DNA of 64,000 nt, from NCBI GenBank assembly GCA_017445925.1, contig JAFSRW010000076.1:1-64000 (forward strand), written 5' to 3'. Positions within the stretch are counted from its first letter, which is position 1; each line of letters opens with the position of its first letter. Positions 15,539-23,813 of the stretch are shown here, in pieces. This DNA is from Bacteroidaceae bacterium (lineage in GTDB: Bacteria; Bacteroidota; Bacteroidia; Bacteroidales; Bacteroidaceae). The translations under genes and the position numbers were made by a program. The notes under the pieces are model-generated. The model was not told the origin of the DNA and did not search any database. It saw only the letters and a program-made list of their open reading frames with translations.

Positions 15539-16848
15539 TGCAATTGGAGGACTATCTTCGCGGGTGGGCAGAATCTTGCCCCACAAAAGTGGCAATAATA
15601 TGTGGTGAGGAAACCGTCACATACCACGAATTGTTGGAAAAAGTAACCCATCGCTCTCTCGAATATAAGCAGCTGGAAGGCTACGCTGTGGTTATCCGTA
15701 GTTCTCAGAACATAGAATTCTTGGTTACATACTTTGCCTGTCATTTGGCAGGAAAAGCCATAGTCCCGTTGGAGTCCGATTGCACTGACGCAAAACTCAA
15801 CACCATTCAGCAAGAAATCAACACCTGCCAAATTCCCTCCAATGTGGCAGATATCCTTTACACCACAGGAACAACAGACAAGCAGAAAGGCATCATGATA
15901 AGTCATAAGGCTATTGTTGCTAATGCAGAGAATCTCCTCTCCGCCATGCAGTTCACCAGCGATTTGCTATTCGTTATCAGTGGACCGCTCAACCACATTG
16001 GCAGTCTGAGTAAAATCTGGCCCACTATCATTGTTGGGGCCACCCTCAACATCACAGCAGGAATGAAGGATATGAACGCATTCCTCCGTGCATTCCAGCT
16101 TCCGTACCATAAGGTTGCTACATTCCTTGTCCCATCCAGCATCCGAATGCTGCTACAGTTTGCCAATAAAGATCTTACTGCGCTCTCAGAAAAGATAGAT
16201 TTCATAGAGACAGGAGCTGCCCCTATGACACAGGCAGATATGGAGGCGCTTTGCCGACTTCTTCCTCACACAAGGCTTTACAACACTTACGCTTCCACAG
16301 AGACTGGTATCATCTGTACACACAATTACAATTCCGATTATTGTATGGCCGGCTGTTTGGGCAAACCTATGAAACATTCTTCCGTCTTTATTACAACAGA
16401 GGGAAACGTTGCCTGTAAGGGAGATACGCTGATGGAAGGCTATGTAGGCGATGATGCATTAACCTTGTCCGTACTGCACGATGAGGCTCTTTTCACTTCT
16501 GACCAAGGAAGGATTGATGCTGAAGGCCGACTGCATCTGACTGGTCGCTCTGGCGATATCATCAACATTGGCGGTTATAAGGTGAATCCTGTAGAGGTAG
16601 AAGATGCAGCCCTCTCCTTCCCTGCAGTTGCCGACTGCATCTGCACCGCTTCGTCCCACCCCGTTATAGGAACCGTACTGAAATTGTATGTAGTCCCCAA
16701 AGACGGCAAGGAACTAAACAAAAAAGCTTTGTTTACTCACCTGGAACAAAAACTGGAGCACCACCAAGTACCCCAGCTATACACTATTGTAGACCATATA
16801 GAACGAACCTATAATGGTAAACTGAATAGAAAATTCTACCAAAGGTGA
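15535..16848 (+). CDS. AMP-dependent acyl ligase (ApeH-like starter activation)
   Basis: A 437-residue ANL-superfamily enzyme, shorter than the usual 500 or more. Core motifs are ILYTTGTTDKQKGIM (A3), YNTYASTETG (A5), LTGRSGDIINIGGYK (A8) and NGKLNRKFY with the catalytic lysine of A10. It should adenylate an aryl acid such as 4-hydroxybenzoate or a coumarate and pass it to the adjacent ACP. No ammonia-lyase or chorismate-lyase gene is visible in the cluster, so the acid must come from elsewhere. It is the last plus-strand gene of the cluster. Confidence 0.88.
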   Translation: MMQLEDYLRGWAESCPTKVAIICGEETVTYHELLEKVTHRSLEYKQLEGYAVVIRSSQNIEFLVTYFACHLAGKAIVPLESDCTDAKLNTIQQEINTCQIPSNVADILYTTGTTDKQKGIMISHKAIVANAENLLSAMQFTSDLLFVISGPLNHIGSLSKIWPTIIVGATLNITAGMKDMNAFLRAFQLPYHKVATFLVPSSIRMLLQFANKDLTALSEKIDFIETGAAPMTQADMEALCRLLPHTRLYNTYASTETGIICTHNYNSDYCMAGCLGKPMKHSSVFITTEGNVACKGDTLMEGYVGDDALTLSVLHDEALFTSDQGRIDAEGRLHLTGRSGDIINIGGYKVNPVEVEDAALSFPAVADCICTASSHPVIGTVLKLYVVPKDGKELNKKALFTHLEQKLEHHQVPQLYTIVDHIERTYNGKLNRKFYQR

Positions 16849-16859
16849 TTCTTCCCGAC

Positions 16860-17660
16860 TTAGAAGGCAGATTTTAAATCCATTTTACGAATCAAGAAAG
16901 AGAGTAAGTTGTTAGGTACCAAAGGACATAACATGAGAACAAAACGGTCAGAAAGGCAAGGAATGAATTTTCCCTTACGTTTAAACATGGCCTTAAGAGC
17001 CAAACGTGTTGCCTTCTCGGGCGAAAGCATAAAACCAAAACGCAAAAGCATCTTTCGATAGCGCATCAGGAGCGGGAAACGTATAAGAGGCGTATCTACG
17101 GCTCCGAAGATGGCTGTGCTAACACTAATTGGCGAGCCTTTGCATTCAATACGTAACTCACGCGAATAGCCCTTTACAAAACGCTTTGTGCTTCCATACA
17201 TTCCTATAACGGGCCAATCCATCCATGCCGTAATAGAGGAAATATTAAGGATATACCCTTTGCCCTGCTGCCTCATCAAAGGAATAAAATGACGACAGAG
17301 TAACAAGGGGGTAGTACAATGCAAGGCAATAATACGCTGTAGCTTCTGAGGGTCGGTTTCCTCGATAGTAGAGGTAATAAGCATTCCTGCATTGTTAATG
17401 AGTATCTCAACTATCCAGCCATTTTGTTTACACTTATCATAAATAAGGTCCGCGGCATCAGACCGTGTAAGGTCAATACTAATAACTGGGGCAGGAACAT
17501 TATACTGCTGCGTAATCTGAAGGGAAAGTTCCTGTGCAGCTTCGCCGTTAATATCTACTAAAAGAACACCATATCCCATTTGTGCCAACTGAAGGGCATA
17601 ACAACGTCCCATTCCTGAAGCGGCACCGGTTATAATGGCATAATTGAAGTCTGTTTTCAT
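16860..17660 (-). CDS. Short-chain dehydrogenase/reductase, candidate cluster ketoreductase
   Basis: A 266-residue classical SDR: TGAASGMGRCYAL cofactor glycine motif, LINNAGM, and the catalytic YGSTK (Tyr-x3-Lys) preceded by SSITAW. The C-terminal half has a hydrophobic stretch similar to membrane-associated SDRs. It converges on the AMP-ligase gene with 11 bases between stops and has its own promoter. APE synthesis needs a 3-ketoacyl-ACP reductase and no FabG-like gene is in the operon, so this enzyme is the nearest candidate. A housekeeping FabG could do the same. Confidence 0.85.
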   Translation of the reverse strand: MKTDFNYAIITGAASGMGRCYALQLAQMGYGVLLVDINGEAAQELSLQITQQYNVPAPVISIDLTRSDAADLIYDKCKQNGWIVEILINNAGMLITSTIEETDPQKLQRIIALHCTTPLLLCRHFIPLMRQQGKGYILNISSITAWMDWPVIGMYGSTKRFVKGYSRELRIECKGSPISVSTAIFGAVDTPLIRFPLLMRYRKMLLRFGFMLSPEKATRLALKAMFKRKGKFIPCLSDRFVLMLCPLVPNNLLSFLIRKMDLKSAF

Positions 17661-17680
17661 TGTTTTAATATAAAATCATG

Positions 17681-17688
17681 CAAAGATA
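17681..17688 (-). promoter_or_regulatory. -7 box of the SDR gene
   Basis: Minus-strand TATCTTTG, a perfect TAnnTTTG match, 21 bases before the start at 17660. Confidence 0.65.
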
Positions 17689-17732
17689 ATTGTTTTTAAG
17701 GGATTATACAATTTGCTTTCGAAAAAAAAGTG

Positions 17733-17740
17733 TATTTTTG
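17733..17740 (+). promoter_or_regulatory. -7 box of the M64 peptidase gene
   Basis: TATTTTTG with TTTG at 17712-17715 as the possible -33 element. The start codon follows 24 bases later. Confidence 0.65.
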
Positions 17741-17764
17741 CATCCGAAATAAAAACACAGCACA

Positions 17765-19201
17765 ATGAACAGTATAAATAAATGTACTTTGGCATCGATA
17801 GTAATGCTTAGTTTGGTTGCCACAGAAGTTAATGCCCAATGTATGGTAAATAATTTTAATGATGTAAGACGGGTAAAAAAGATATCAGCAAGTGACTTCC
17901 GTAAACAAGAGGGTCAAGATTTTCCTATTGACACCATACAATATGCTGGGCCCGAAGCCATTAACTTTGTGCTGCTTGGCGACGGATATACTTCAACAGA
18001 GCAGAAAAAGTTTGTAACGGCAGCCAAGACGCTGTACAATGCACTTTTCAAAAAGATTCCCATGAACAAATACAGGAAATGGTTTAACCTGTATGCTATA
18101 GAGGTAATATCCAATGAGTCTGGCATCTCACACCCCGGTGTCCTGAAAGACGGCAAGTATGTGTGTCCTGAAGGCTCTTCTTTGCCCATTAAGCATGTCG
18201 ATACGTACTTTGGAATTCATTTTGACTCATATAACATTCACAGACTGCCATGTCCCGACAATTCGAATAAAATATACAATCTATTGAATGCCCTCATACC
18301 CAATTACCAAATGGTGGGTATTCTGTGCAACACTACAGAATATGGTGGAGCAGGCGGCTCATATCTGACATGTACCCAACATAGTAGTGCATCGGAAATC
18401 TTTATTCACGAATTTGGACACACTTTTGCTGGTCTGGCTGACGAATACTTTGCTGGTGACGGTTACTTAGGTGAATACCCAAACCAAACGACTAACAAGA
18501 ACTCTAAGACCATTAAGTGGAAACACTGGTGGGGACTGAATGGCGTCGGAGCCTTTCCGATAGGAGGATCTACCAAGGGCAACACTTATCACAAGCCAGT
18601 GGATGGAACGTGTGAGATGGAGAAACTGAACAAGGAGTTCTGCCCTGTGTGCCGTGAAACCATTATCGAAGAGTTACACAACCGCGTTAATGTAATCGCT
18701 GAATATGAGCCAACCAACAAGATTGTGACAATGGATGGCGATGACCTTACATTCACCATTACACGATACTATAAAGGAACTTCCAACATTGTAAACTTTG
18801 AATGGAGTATCGACAGCAAGGTGCTGGAAGATGAAACAACAAATCAACTGGTATTAAAAAGCGATTTCTTTGAAACAGTAACCCCACACACAGTAAGGGT
18901 GAAGGCACATGAGATAAACTCGTTTGTAAAGACCCCCAAGCATGCCACCCAACACGTAAGCACTGTAGCATGGAGGGTTCAGTTAGGAACCGTAGCCGTA
19001 GAATCCTTTACGCAGGATGATTTCAGCGTAGAGTCTGTAAGCGGAGGGTTACGTCTGAAATCGGAGAAGCCACACGCCCTCACAGTCTTCAACCTGCAAG
19101 GTCATAAAGTGGCTCATGTAAACGTCTGTGGAGAGGAAATTATAAAACTGCCTGCAGGCATCTATATCGTTGATGGAAAGAAGATGCTGGTTGACAGATA
19201 A
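17765..19201 (+). CDS. Secreted M64-type (IgA-peptidase-like) zinc metallopeptidase
   Basis: A 478-residue protein with a signal peptide ending near VNAQ. The peptidase domain (about 55-300) contains YAGPEAINFVLLGDGYTS at its start and the zinc site HEFGHTFAGLADEY, where HExxH plus a downstream Asp-Glu are the expected ligands for family M64. A beta-rich region follows, then a C-terminal tail ending GIYIVDGKKMLV. That tail resembles those of the GH76 protein at 34411 and the GH18-like protein at 52506, and suggests a shared surface or type IX sorting module. The substrate is unknown; IgA cleavage is only the family name. Confidence 0.88.
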   Translation: MNSINKCTLASIVMLSLVATEVNAQCMVNNFNDVRRVKKISASDFRKQEGQDFPIDTIQYAGPEAINFVLLGDGYTSTEQKKFVTAAKTLYNALFKKIPMNKYRKWFNLYAIEVISNESGISHPGVLKDGKYVCPEGSSLPIKHVDTYFGIHFDSYNIHRLPCPDNSNKIYNLLNALIPNYQMVGILCNTTEYGGAGGSYLTCTQHSSASEIFIHEFGHTFAGLADEYFAGDGYLGEYPNQTTNKNSKTIKWKHWWGLNGVGAFPIGGSTKGNTYHKPVDGTCEMEKLNKEFCPVCRETIIEELHNRVNVIAEYEPTNKIVTMDGDDLTFTITRYYKGTSNIVNFEWSIDSKVLEDETTNQLVLKSDFFETVTPHTVRVKAHEINSFVKTPKHATQHVSTVAWRVQLGTVAVESFTQDDFSVESVSGGLRLKSEKPHALTVFNLQGHKVAHVNVCGEEIIKLPAGIYIVDGKKMLVDR

Positions 19202-19205
19202 AAAA

Positions 19206-19616
19206 TTACTGTAACTTCATCTTAAGTTCAGCAGGAATCTTTACCAATTTACGACCAATCGCACGCTTTACTACGTTGGTTCCATCAAAGCGTAACGTAT
19301 AAATGCTGTCGGACTGTTGCGTCAGAACTATCTTCTGCGTCTCACTACCTAAATCGTTACTTATTTTAAGTGTAGCAACCTTGTCGTCCTGAATCTTAAA
19401 ACTGGTAACAGTCCAAACGCCATAAATATTGCCACCCAAATAACCATTCTGCGGACCAAACATCTCCATGCCAGGTACATTTACGGTCTCCTCGTAAAGG
19501 TCGATGTGCAGACGTATATCTTCTTCTGGGCAAAGGAGTTTGAGTTTCCAGGGTCCCTGTGCTTGCACAGCGGAAAAGCTGCACATATATGCTAAAAAAA
19601 AGAGAAAGTGTTTCAT
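19206..19616 (-). CDS. Small periplasmic protein of unknown function
   Basis: A 136-residue product from the ATG at 19616; a TTG six bases earlier is possible. A clear signal peptide (cleavage near AVQAQG) precedes a beta-strand-rich domain containing PQNGYLGGNIYGVW and ending in a basic-amphipathic stretch. No known domain is recognised with confidence; a lipocalin-like or calycin fold is possible. It lies a few bases after the antiporter gene on the same strand, so they are probably co-transcribed, and it converges on the M64 gene. Confidence 0.7.
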   Translation of the reverse strand: MKHFLFFLAYMCSFSAVQAQGPWKLKLLCPEEDIRLHIDLYEETVNVPGMEMFGPQNGYLGGNIYGVWTVTSFKIQDDKVATLKISNDLGSETQKIVLTQQSDSIYTLRFDGTNVVKRAIGRKLVKIPAELKMKLQ

Positions 19617-19622
19617 GCTCAA

Positions 19623-20564
19623 TTACATTATTAATATATATAGGAGATAAGCAATATAGGCTGCAACAAGAACCGCCCCTTCCCATTTGGTAAGTCGGCG
19701 ACCTGAAAACGCCAACACCCACAATAGCACATTAGAGAAGACGAGCGTAAACCAGTCGGCAATAGAAATATCTGAAACAGCTATTGGCTTGATAATACTG
19801 CAAGTACCAATCACAAAAGCAATATTAAACACGTTGCTACCAATGGCATTACCCAAAGCCAGCCCATCGCTTCCCTTACGTGCTGCCATCATACTGGTAG
19901 CCAGTTCAGGAAGACTGGTTCCAACAGCAAGGATAGTAAGTCCTATGATTCGTTCACTTATGCCCCACTCGCGTGCTAATTCTGCCGCATTATTTACCAT
20001 CAATTGACCACCATAAACAAGGCAGGCACATCCAATCACTAACAACATGAAGATCTTTAAAATGGACATTTGCTCTGCCTTTGAGATTTTTTGCTCAGCA
20101 TCAGATTTATTCTTACGTGCCCTCAAGAACATATAGTAAATGAATGCACAAAAGAATATAAGAAGCGCCAAACCTTCGGCTCTTCTGATGTTACCATCTG
20201 AGGTGGCAACAAAATGAAGACTGCAGGCAGCCAACATACTGATTGGTATATCATAAACAAGGAGTGAACGTTCGACTGGCATTTTCATCACCAAGGCAGA
20301 TGCACCCACAATAACCAGCGTATTAAAGATATTGCTGCCCACAATATTGCCAACACTCATATCTGCACTTCCTTTCAGTACGCTGAAGAAGCTAACCATA
20401 AATTCAGGAAGACTTGTTCCAAGGGCAACAATAGTAAGGCCAATAACCATCTCACTGACATTCCAACGACGAGCAATTGCACAAGCCCCGTCGGTAAATC
20501 TGTCGGCTCCCCATAGCACAAGAGCAATGCCGACAACAAGTAGAAAACAATTCAACAAAATCAT
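19623..20564 (-). CDS. Calcium/sodium antiporter, CaCA (YrbG-like) family
   Basis: A 313-residue membrane protein with about ten helices in two inverted halves. Each half has the alpha-repeat signature: GTSLPEFMVSFFS with GNIVGSNIFN in the first, and GTSLPELATSMMAA with GNAIGSNVFN in the second. The acidic residues of the GTSLPE motifs bind cation. Expected function is exchange of Ca2+ for Na+ or H+ across the inner membrane. The promoter is at 20584-20591. Confidence 0.95.
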   Translation of the reverse strand: MILLNCFLLVVGIALVLWGADRFTDGACAIARRWNVSEMVIGLTIVALGTSLPEFMVSFFSVLKGSADMSVGNIVGSNIFNTLVIVGASALVMKMPVERSLLVYDIPISMLAACSLHFVATSDGNIRRAEGLALLIFFCAFIYYMFLRARKNKSDAEQKISKAEQMSILKIFMLLVIGCACLVYGGQLMVNNAAELAREWGISERIIGLTILAVGTSLPELATSMMAARKGSDGLALGNAIGSNVFNIAFVIGTCSIIKPIAVSDISIADWFTLVFSNVLLWVLAFSGRRLTKWEGAVLVAAYIAYLLYILIM

Positions 20565-20583
20565 AATCGTCTGAAAAGTTTTG

Positions 20584-20591
20584 CAAAGTTA
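20584..20591 (-). promoter_or_regulatory. -7 box of the antiporter gene
   Basis: Minus-strand TAACTTTG, a perfect TAnnTTTG match, 20 bases before the start. Confidence 0.6.
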
Positions 20592-20621
20592 TAACCTTTT
20601 TTGCACATATAAGGATAGAAA

Positions 20622-20660
20622 TAGGGATTATTTCTCTTTGCGTAGGGATTTTTCCCTTTG
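20622..20660. promoter_or_regulatory. Paired TAGGGA-type motif upstream of TPR gene
   Basis: Two successive copies of TAGGGA, a short AT core, then CCCTTTG (the first has CTCTTTG), at 20622-20640 and 20643-20660. The same motif occurs twice in the 65-bp duplication at 50823-50952. A shared operator is possible. Confidence 0.4.
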
Positions 20661-20689
20661 AGAGACCTTGCAAATTGAAAATAAAGTTG

Positions 20690-20697
20690 TACTTTTG
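20690..20697 (+). promoter_or_regulatory. -7 box of the TPR gene
   Basis: TACTTTTG matches TAnnTTTG, 62 bases before the start at 20760. Confidence 0.6.
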
Positions 20698-20759
20698 CAA
20701 ACGAAATTTAAGTAAAGTGATATAAATAACTAATAAAAATACAACTAAACATTACTGAT

Positions 20760-22178
20760 ATGAAACTAAAAAAACTTGCAGTTATCACTGCACTTGCAAT
20801 AAGTGCCTCACCTGTTTTGGCACAGAATTTTGAGGGTACAACTTACGATGACCGTATCGGATACTCTAACAATAACAATGCGGATAGCATAAAGGTTGGA
20901 CTTCAGAACATTTCTATGTTCCAGATGTCACTTCAGAACCAGGATTATAAAGAAGCACGTATCAACATGCGCTGGTTGCTGAAACATGCACCTTATGCCC
21001 TTACCGGTATCTACACACAAGGTCCGTACGTTTATTTTAATCTGATTTCGAAAGAGACCGACCAGGCAAAAAAACTGGAGTATTTCAATGAGATGATGGA
21101 GATTTTCGCTGCTCGCGAAAAGAACCTTGAGGCACTGAATACTTTTGCTAAGACAAAGTCTACTCTGGGTGATGTCTTGGCATTGAAGGCCGACTATTAC
21201 AATTGGACTGCTCCTAACACACCTGGTTCTGGCTACACGCTGAACAAGTCTTATGACAACTACAGCAAAGCTATTAAGATGATTAACGAGAAGGGCGGTC
21301 GTGAGATTGAAGGCTCTGTGCTTCAGAACTTCTTCTTGGTCAGTGATGCTATGTACAAGAGTGCCCCCAACGCATTGCGCGAACAGTATCTACAGGACTA
21401 TATGGACAGTAAGGACGCTTGTGAAAAGATGTTGCAACTTGCCAAGGAAGCTAAAGCAGAAGGTGATGAGGAGAAAGCAAACAAGTTACTTGCCAAGTAC
21501 GACGGTCCCTTGGCTCTTATTGACAAGACCTTCGCTGAGAGCGGTGCAGCAGATAGCGCTCAAATAGTATCTATCTATACCAAGAAGTTTGATGCTTACA
21601 AAGAGGATATCAATAAGCTGAACAGCGCAATAACCTTGATGAATATGAACGATTGCGATGATAGCGAAATCTACTACAAGTATGCTGAAGCTGCCTATGC
21701 CATTGAGCCCACCTATACCAGTGCCATCGGTTTAGCACAGAAGGCACATAAGGACGGTGAGATGGAGAAGATGCTGGATTACTACAACAAGGCTCTTGAG
21801 TTAGCTTCTAGCGATGCCAGTCGTGGTCAGATCTGCCTGAAGATTTCCTACGTTCTAACCAAGGGAAAGCAGTATACAGGTGCGCTGACCTACGCAGAGA
21901 AGGCTATCGGATACAATCCCGACCTTACCGGTAAAGTTTATCTCAATATGGCCACTATATATGCCGTTCTGGGTCAGTTTGCCACTGCTATTGAATACTG
22001 CGATAAGGCATGTGAGGCTGATATTTCACTCTGCGGTGAAGCTGGTCGTAGGAAGGCTAATATCCAGAGGGTACAGGCAACTCAGCAGGCTAACGACAAG
22101 TACAGAAAGGAATACGACGACTTCATGAAGAGAAAGAAGGCCGAAGAGGACTTCTGGAACGGAGCTGGAAAGAAGTAA
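20760..22178 (+). CDS. Secreted tetratricopeptide-repeat protein
   Basis: A 472-residue protein with a signal peptide (cleavage after SPVLAQ) and helical TPR-like repeats through most of its length, clearest around 300-430 (KDGEMEKMLDYYNKALELA, and a later YAEKAIGYNPD unit). The C-terminus is highly charged. Such periplasmic TPR proteins are usually scaffolds; no partner is indicated here. It is a single-gene unit: promoter at 20690 with a paired TAGGGA motif upstream, and a strong terminator right after the stop. Confidence 0.85.
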   Translation: MKLKKLAVITALAISASPVLAQNFEGTTYDDRIGYSNNNNADSIKVGLQNISMFQMSLQNQDYKEARINMRWLLKHAPYALTGIYTQGPYVYFNLISKETDQAKKLEYFNEMMEIFAAREKNLEALNTFAKTKSTLGDVLALKADYYNWTAPNTPGSGYTLNKSYDNYSKAIKMINEKGGREIEGSVLQNFFLVSDAMYKSAPNALREQYLQDYMDSKDACEKMLQLAKEAKAEGDEEKANKLLAKYDGPLALIDKTFAESGAADSAQIVSIYTKKFDAYKEDINKLNSAITLMNMNDCDDSEIYYKYAEAAYAIEPTYTSAIGLAQKAHKDGEMEKMLDYYNKALELASSDASRGQICLKISYVLTKGKQYTGALTYAEKAIGYNPDLTGKVYLNMATIYAVLGQFATAIEYCDKACEADISLCGEAGRRKANIQRVQATQQANDKYRKEYDDFMKRKKAEEDFWNGAGKK

Positions 22179-22198
22179 TTATTATAGTTACACTAAAC

Positions 22199-22241
22199 AA
22201 AAAGAGGTGTCTGCAAAATATTTGCACCACCTCTTTTTTTT
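22199..22241 (+). terminator. Intrinsic terminator of the TPR gene
   Basis: GAGGTG and CACCTC stem with an inner TGCAAA/TTTGCA extension, followed by a long T run. Confidence 0.9.
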
Positions 22242-22402
22242 TCATTAATATCATTTTTCAAAGAAGTTTTATCAATTATTAAGGCTTCGACTTTTTCTTT
22301 TACAGTAATTTTGCGGTTGAATAAAAGAAGAACTAAGCAAAATCAATTGTTAAAATTGATGAAATATAACAAGAATATAAAGAATAGTTAAAAAAAAAAT
22401 TG

Positions 22403-22410
22403 TACCTTTA
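22403..22410 (+). promoter_or_regulatory. Candidate -7 box of the keto-sugar/Tat operon
   Basis: TACCTTTA, one mismatch to TAnnTTTG, 56 bases before the first oxidoreductase gene. Confidence 0.45.
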
Positions 22411-22466
22411 CCACGAAATGCGAGTTTAAGGAACAATAAATAGCCTAAAACTGGTGAAATAGAACA

Positions 22467-23537
22467 ATGAATCGTGTAAAAATAGGTATTATCGGATTAG
22501 GACGTATGGGCAAAAAGCATCTGAGGGAACTCGTAGCTTGCGATTTCTGGGATGTTAAGTATGTCTGTGATATTGCTCCCGAAAAAATAACGTACTCTAA
22601 AGAAATTGCCCCCAATGCCATCTTTACTACAAACGAGGATGACATCTTCAATGATCCTGAAATAGAATGCGTTGGCCTTTATGCTTTGGCCGACAGCAGA
22701 CCAGGACGGATTAAAAAAGCTATAGCAAAAGGCAAGCACGTCATGTGCGAAAAACCTCTGGCTTATAAGATGGAGGACGAGAAGGAACTGGTAAAACTCT
22801 CCAAGACAACAGATAAGATTTGTACTGTGAACCTGTATCTGAGAAATGCTTGGTACACCAAGGAGATGAAGGACTTCATTAAGAGCGGAGAAATTGGCGA
22901 CGTAGCCATCATTAGAATCTGCCACATGACACCCGGCCTGTCTCCTGGCGAAGGGCATGAGTTTGAAGGTCCCTCCTTCCACGACTGCGGAATGCACTAC
23001 GTAGATATAGCCCGTTATTATGCCGACTCTGAGTTCAAGACGGGTCATGCACAAGCCATCCGTATGTGGGACTACAAAGACCCCTGGTGGCTACAGTGTC
23101 ACGGAACATTCGAGAATGGCATAGTTTATGATATCACTCAGGGATTTGTGTACGGACAGTTGGCTAAAGACCAGACCCACAATTCATACACCGAGATTAT
23201 TGGCAGCAAGGGTTTTGTTCGCATGCATCACGATTTCAAGAATGCCATTGTGGAGAAACACGGTGAGCATATCACTGAGGTAGTGGAAAAACCCTATGGC
23301 GACAAGAACATAGACCGCCTGTGCTACCTGATGGGCGAAGCTATCATTACTGGTATCAGACCAGAACACCTACCCAAGTTCGAAGATGCTGCCATAGCTT
23401 CGGAATATGCTTGGAAGATGCTGGATGATGCATGGACGCATGATATGCCCTCCAAGGGAACACCCGAGGAATTGGAGCAGATTCACTACCGCAGAGCGCA
23501 CATGACAAACGGGTACGGTCTGCTTAATCAGAAGTAA
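22467..23537 (+). CDS. Gfo/Idh/MocA-family oxidoreductase, cytoplasmic
   Basis: A 356-residue NAD(P)-dependent sugar oxidoreductase without signal peptide. The Rossmann motif is [13 protein letters not shown] near the N-terminus, and the family EKPLA motif (catalytic Lys) is at about 94-98. The C-terminal beta-sheet domain includes [15 protein letters not shown], the usual position of the substrate-contacting His. First gene of a run with tatA, a Tat-exported relative, a DUF1080 protein, a TIM-barrel protein and tatC. It may reduce or oxidise a sugar at C3 in the cytoplasm while the exported relative acts in the periplasm (inference). Confidence 0.9.
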   Translation: MNRVKIGIIGLGRMGKKHLRELVACDFWDVKYVCDIAPEKITYSKEIAPNAIFTTNEDDIFNDPEIECVGLYALADSRPGRIKKAIAKGKHVMCEKPLAYKMEDEKELVKLSKTTDKICTVNLYLRNAWYTKEMKDFIKSGEIGDVAIIRICHMTPGLSPGEGHEFEGPSFHDCGMHYVDIARYYADSEFKTGHAQAIRMWDYKDPWWLQCHGTFENGIVYDITQGFVYGQLAKDQTHNSYTEIIGSKGFVRMHHDFKNAIVEKHGEHITEVVEKPYGDKNIDRLCYLMGEAIITGIRPEHLPKFEDAAIASEYAWKMLDDAWTHDMPSKGTPEELEQIHYRRAHMTNGYGLLNQK

Positions 23538-23560
23538 AAACTAATAACATTATATATATT

Positions 23561-23770
23561 ATGGCACAATTATTATTTTTAGGTGGCTTAGGAACAGGTG
23601 AGATTATTGTCATTTGTTTGGTAGTATTGCTTCTTTTCGGTGGCAAAAAAATCCCCGAACTAATGCATGGTATTGGTAAAGGCGTTAGAAGTTTCAAGAC
23701 CGGCATGAACGAAATAGAAAACGAAATCAACGCTGATGTTGACACAAAAAAAGAAGTTGAAAAGAAATAA
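23561..23770 (+). CDS. tatA: Twin-arginine translocase subunit TatA
   Basis: A 69-residue TatA/E protein. The short hydrophobic helix ([20 protein letters not shown]) is followed by the [20 protein letters not shown] amphipathic helix and a charged tail. No tatB is nearby, as is common in Bacteroidetes, which use a TatA-TatC system. It is placed just before a gene whose product has a Tat signal, and tatC ends the same gene run. Confidence 0.95.
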   Translation: MAQLLFLGGLGTGEIIVICLVVLLLFGGKKIPELMHGIGKGVRSFKTGMNEIENEINADVDTKKEVEKK

Positions 23771-23813
23771 GTGAAATAAACAATCAATAATAACCCTAAA
23801 AAACAACAACAGT

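Noticed and set aside
15022-15906. 294-residue minus-strand frame
   Set aside because: Covers the exporter end, ACP 2 and AMP-ligase start in antisense; all three have strong family motifs on the plus strand.
16860-17660. Treating the SDR as proven APE ketoreductase
   Set aside because: It is on the opposite strand with its own promoter, and its membrane-associated SDR features also fit other substrates; kept only as a candidate.
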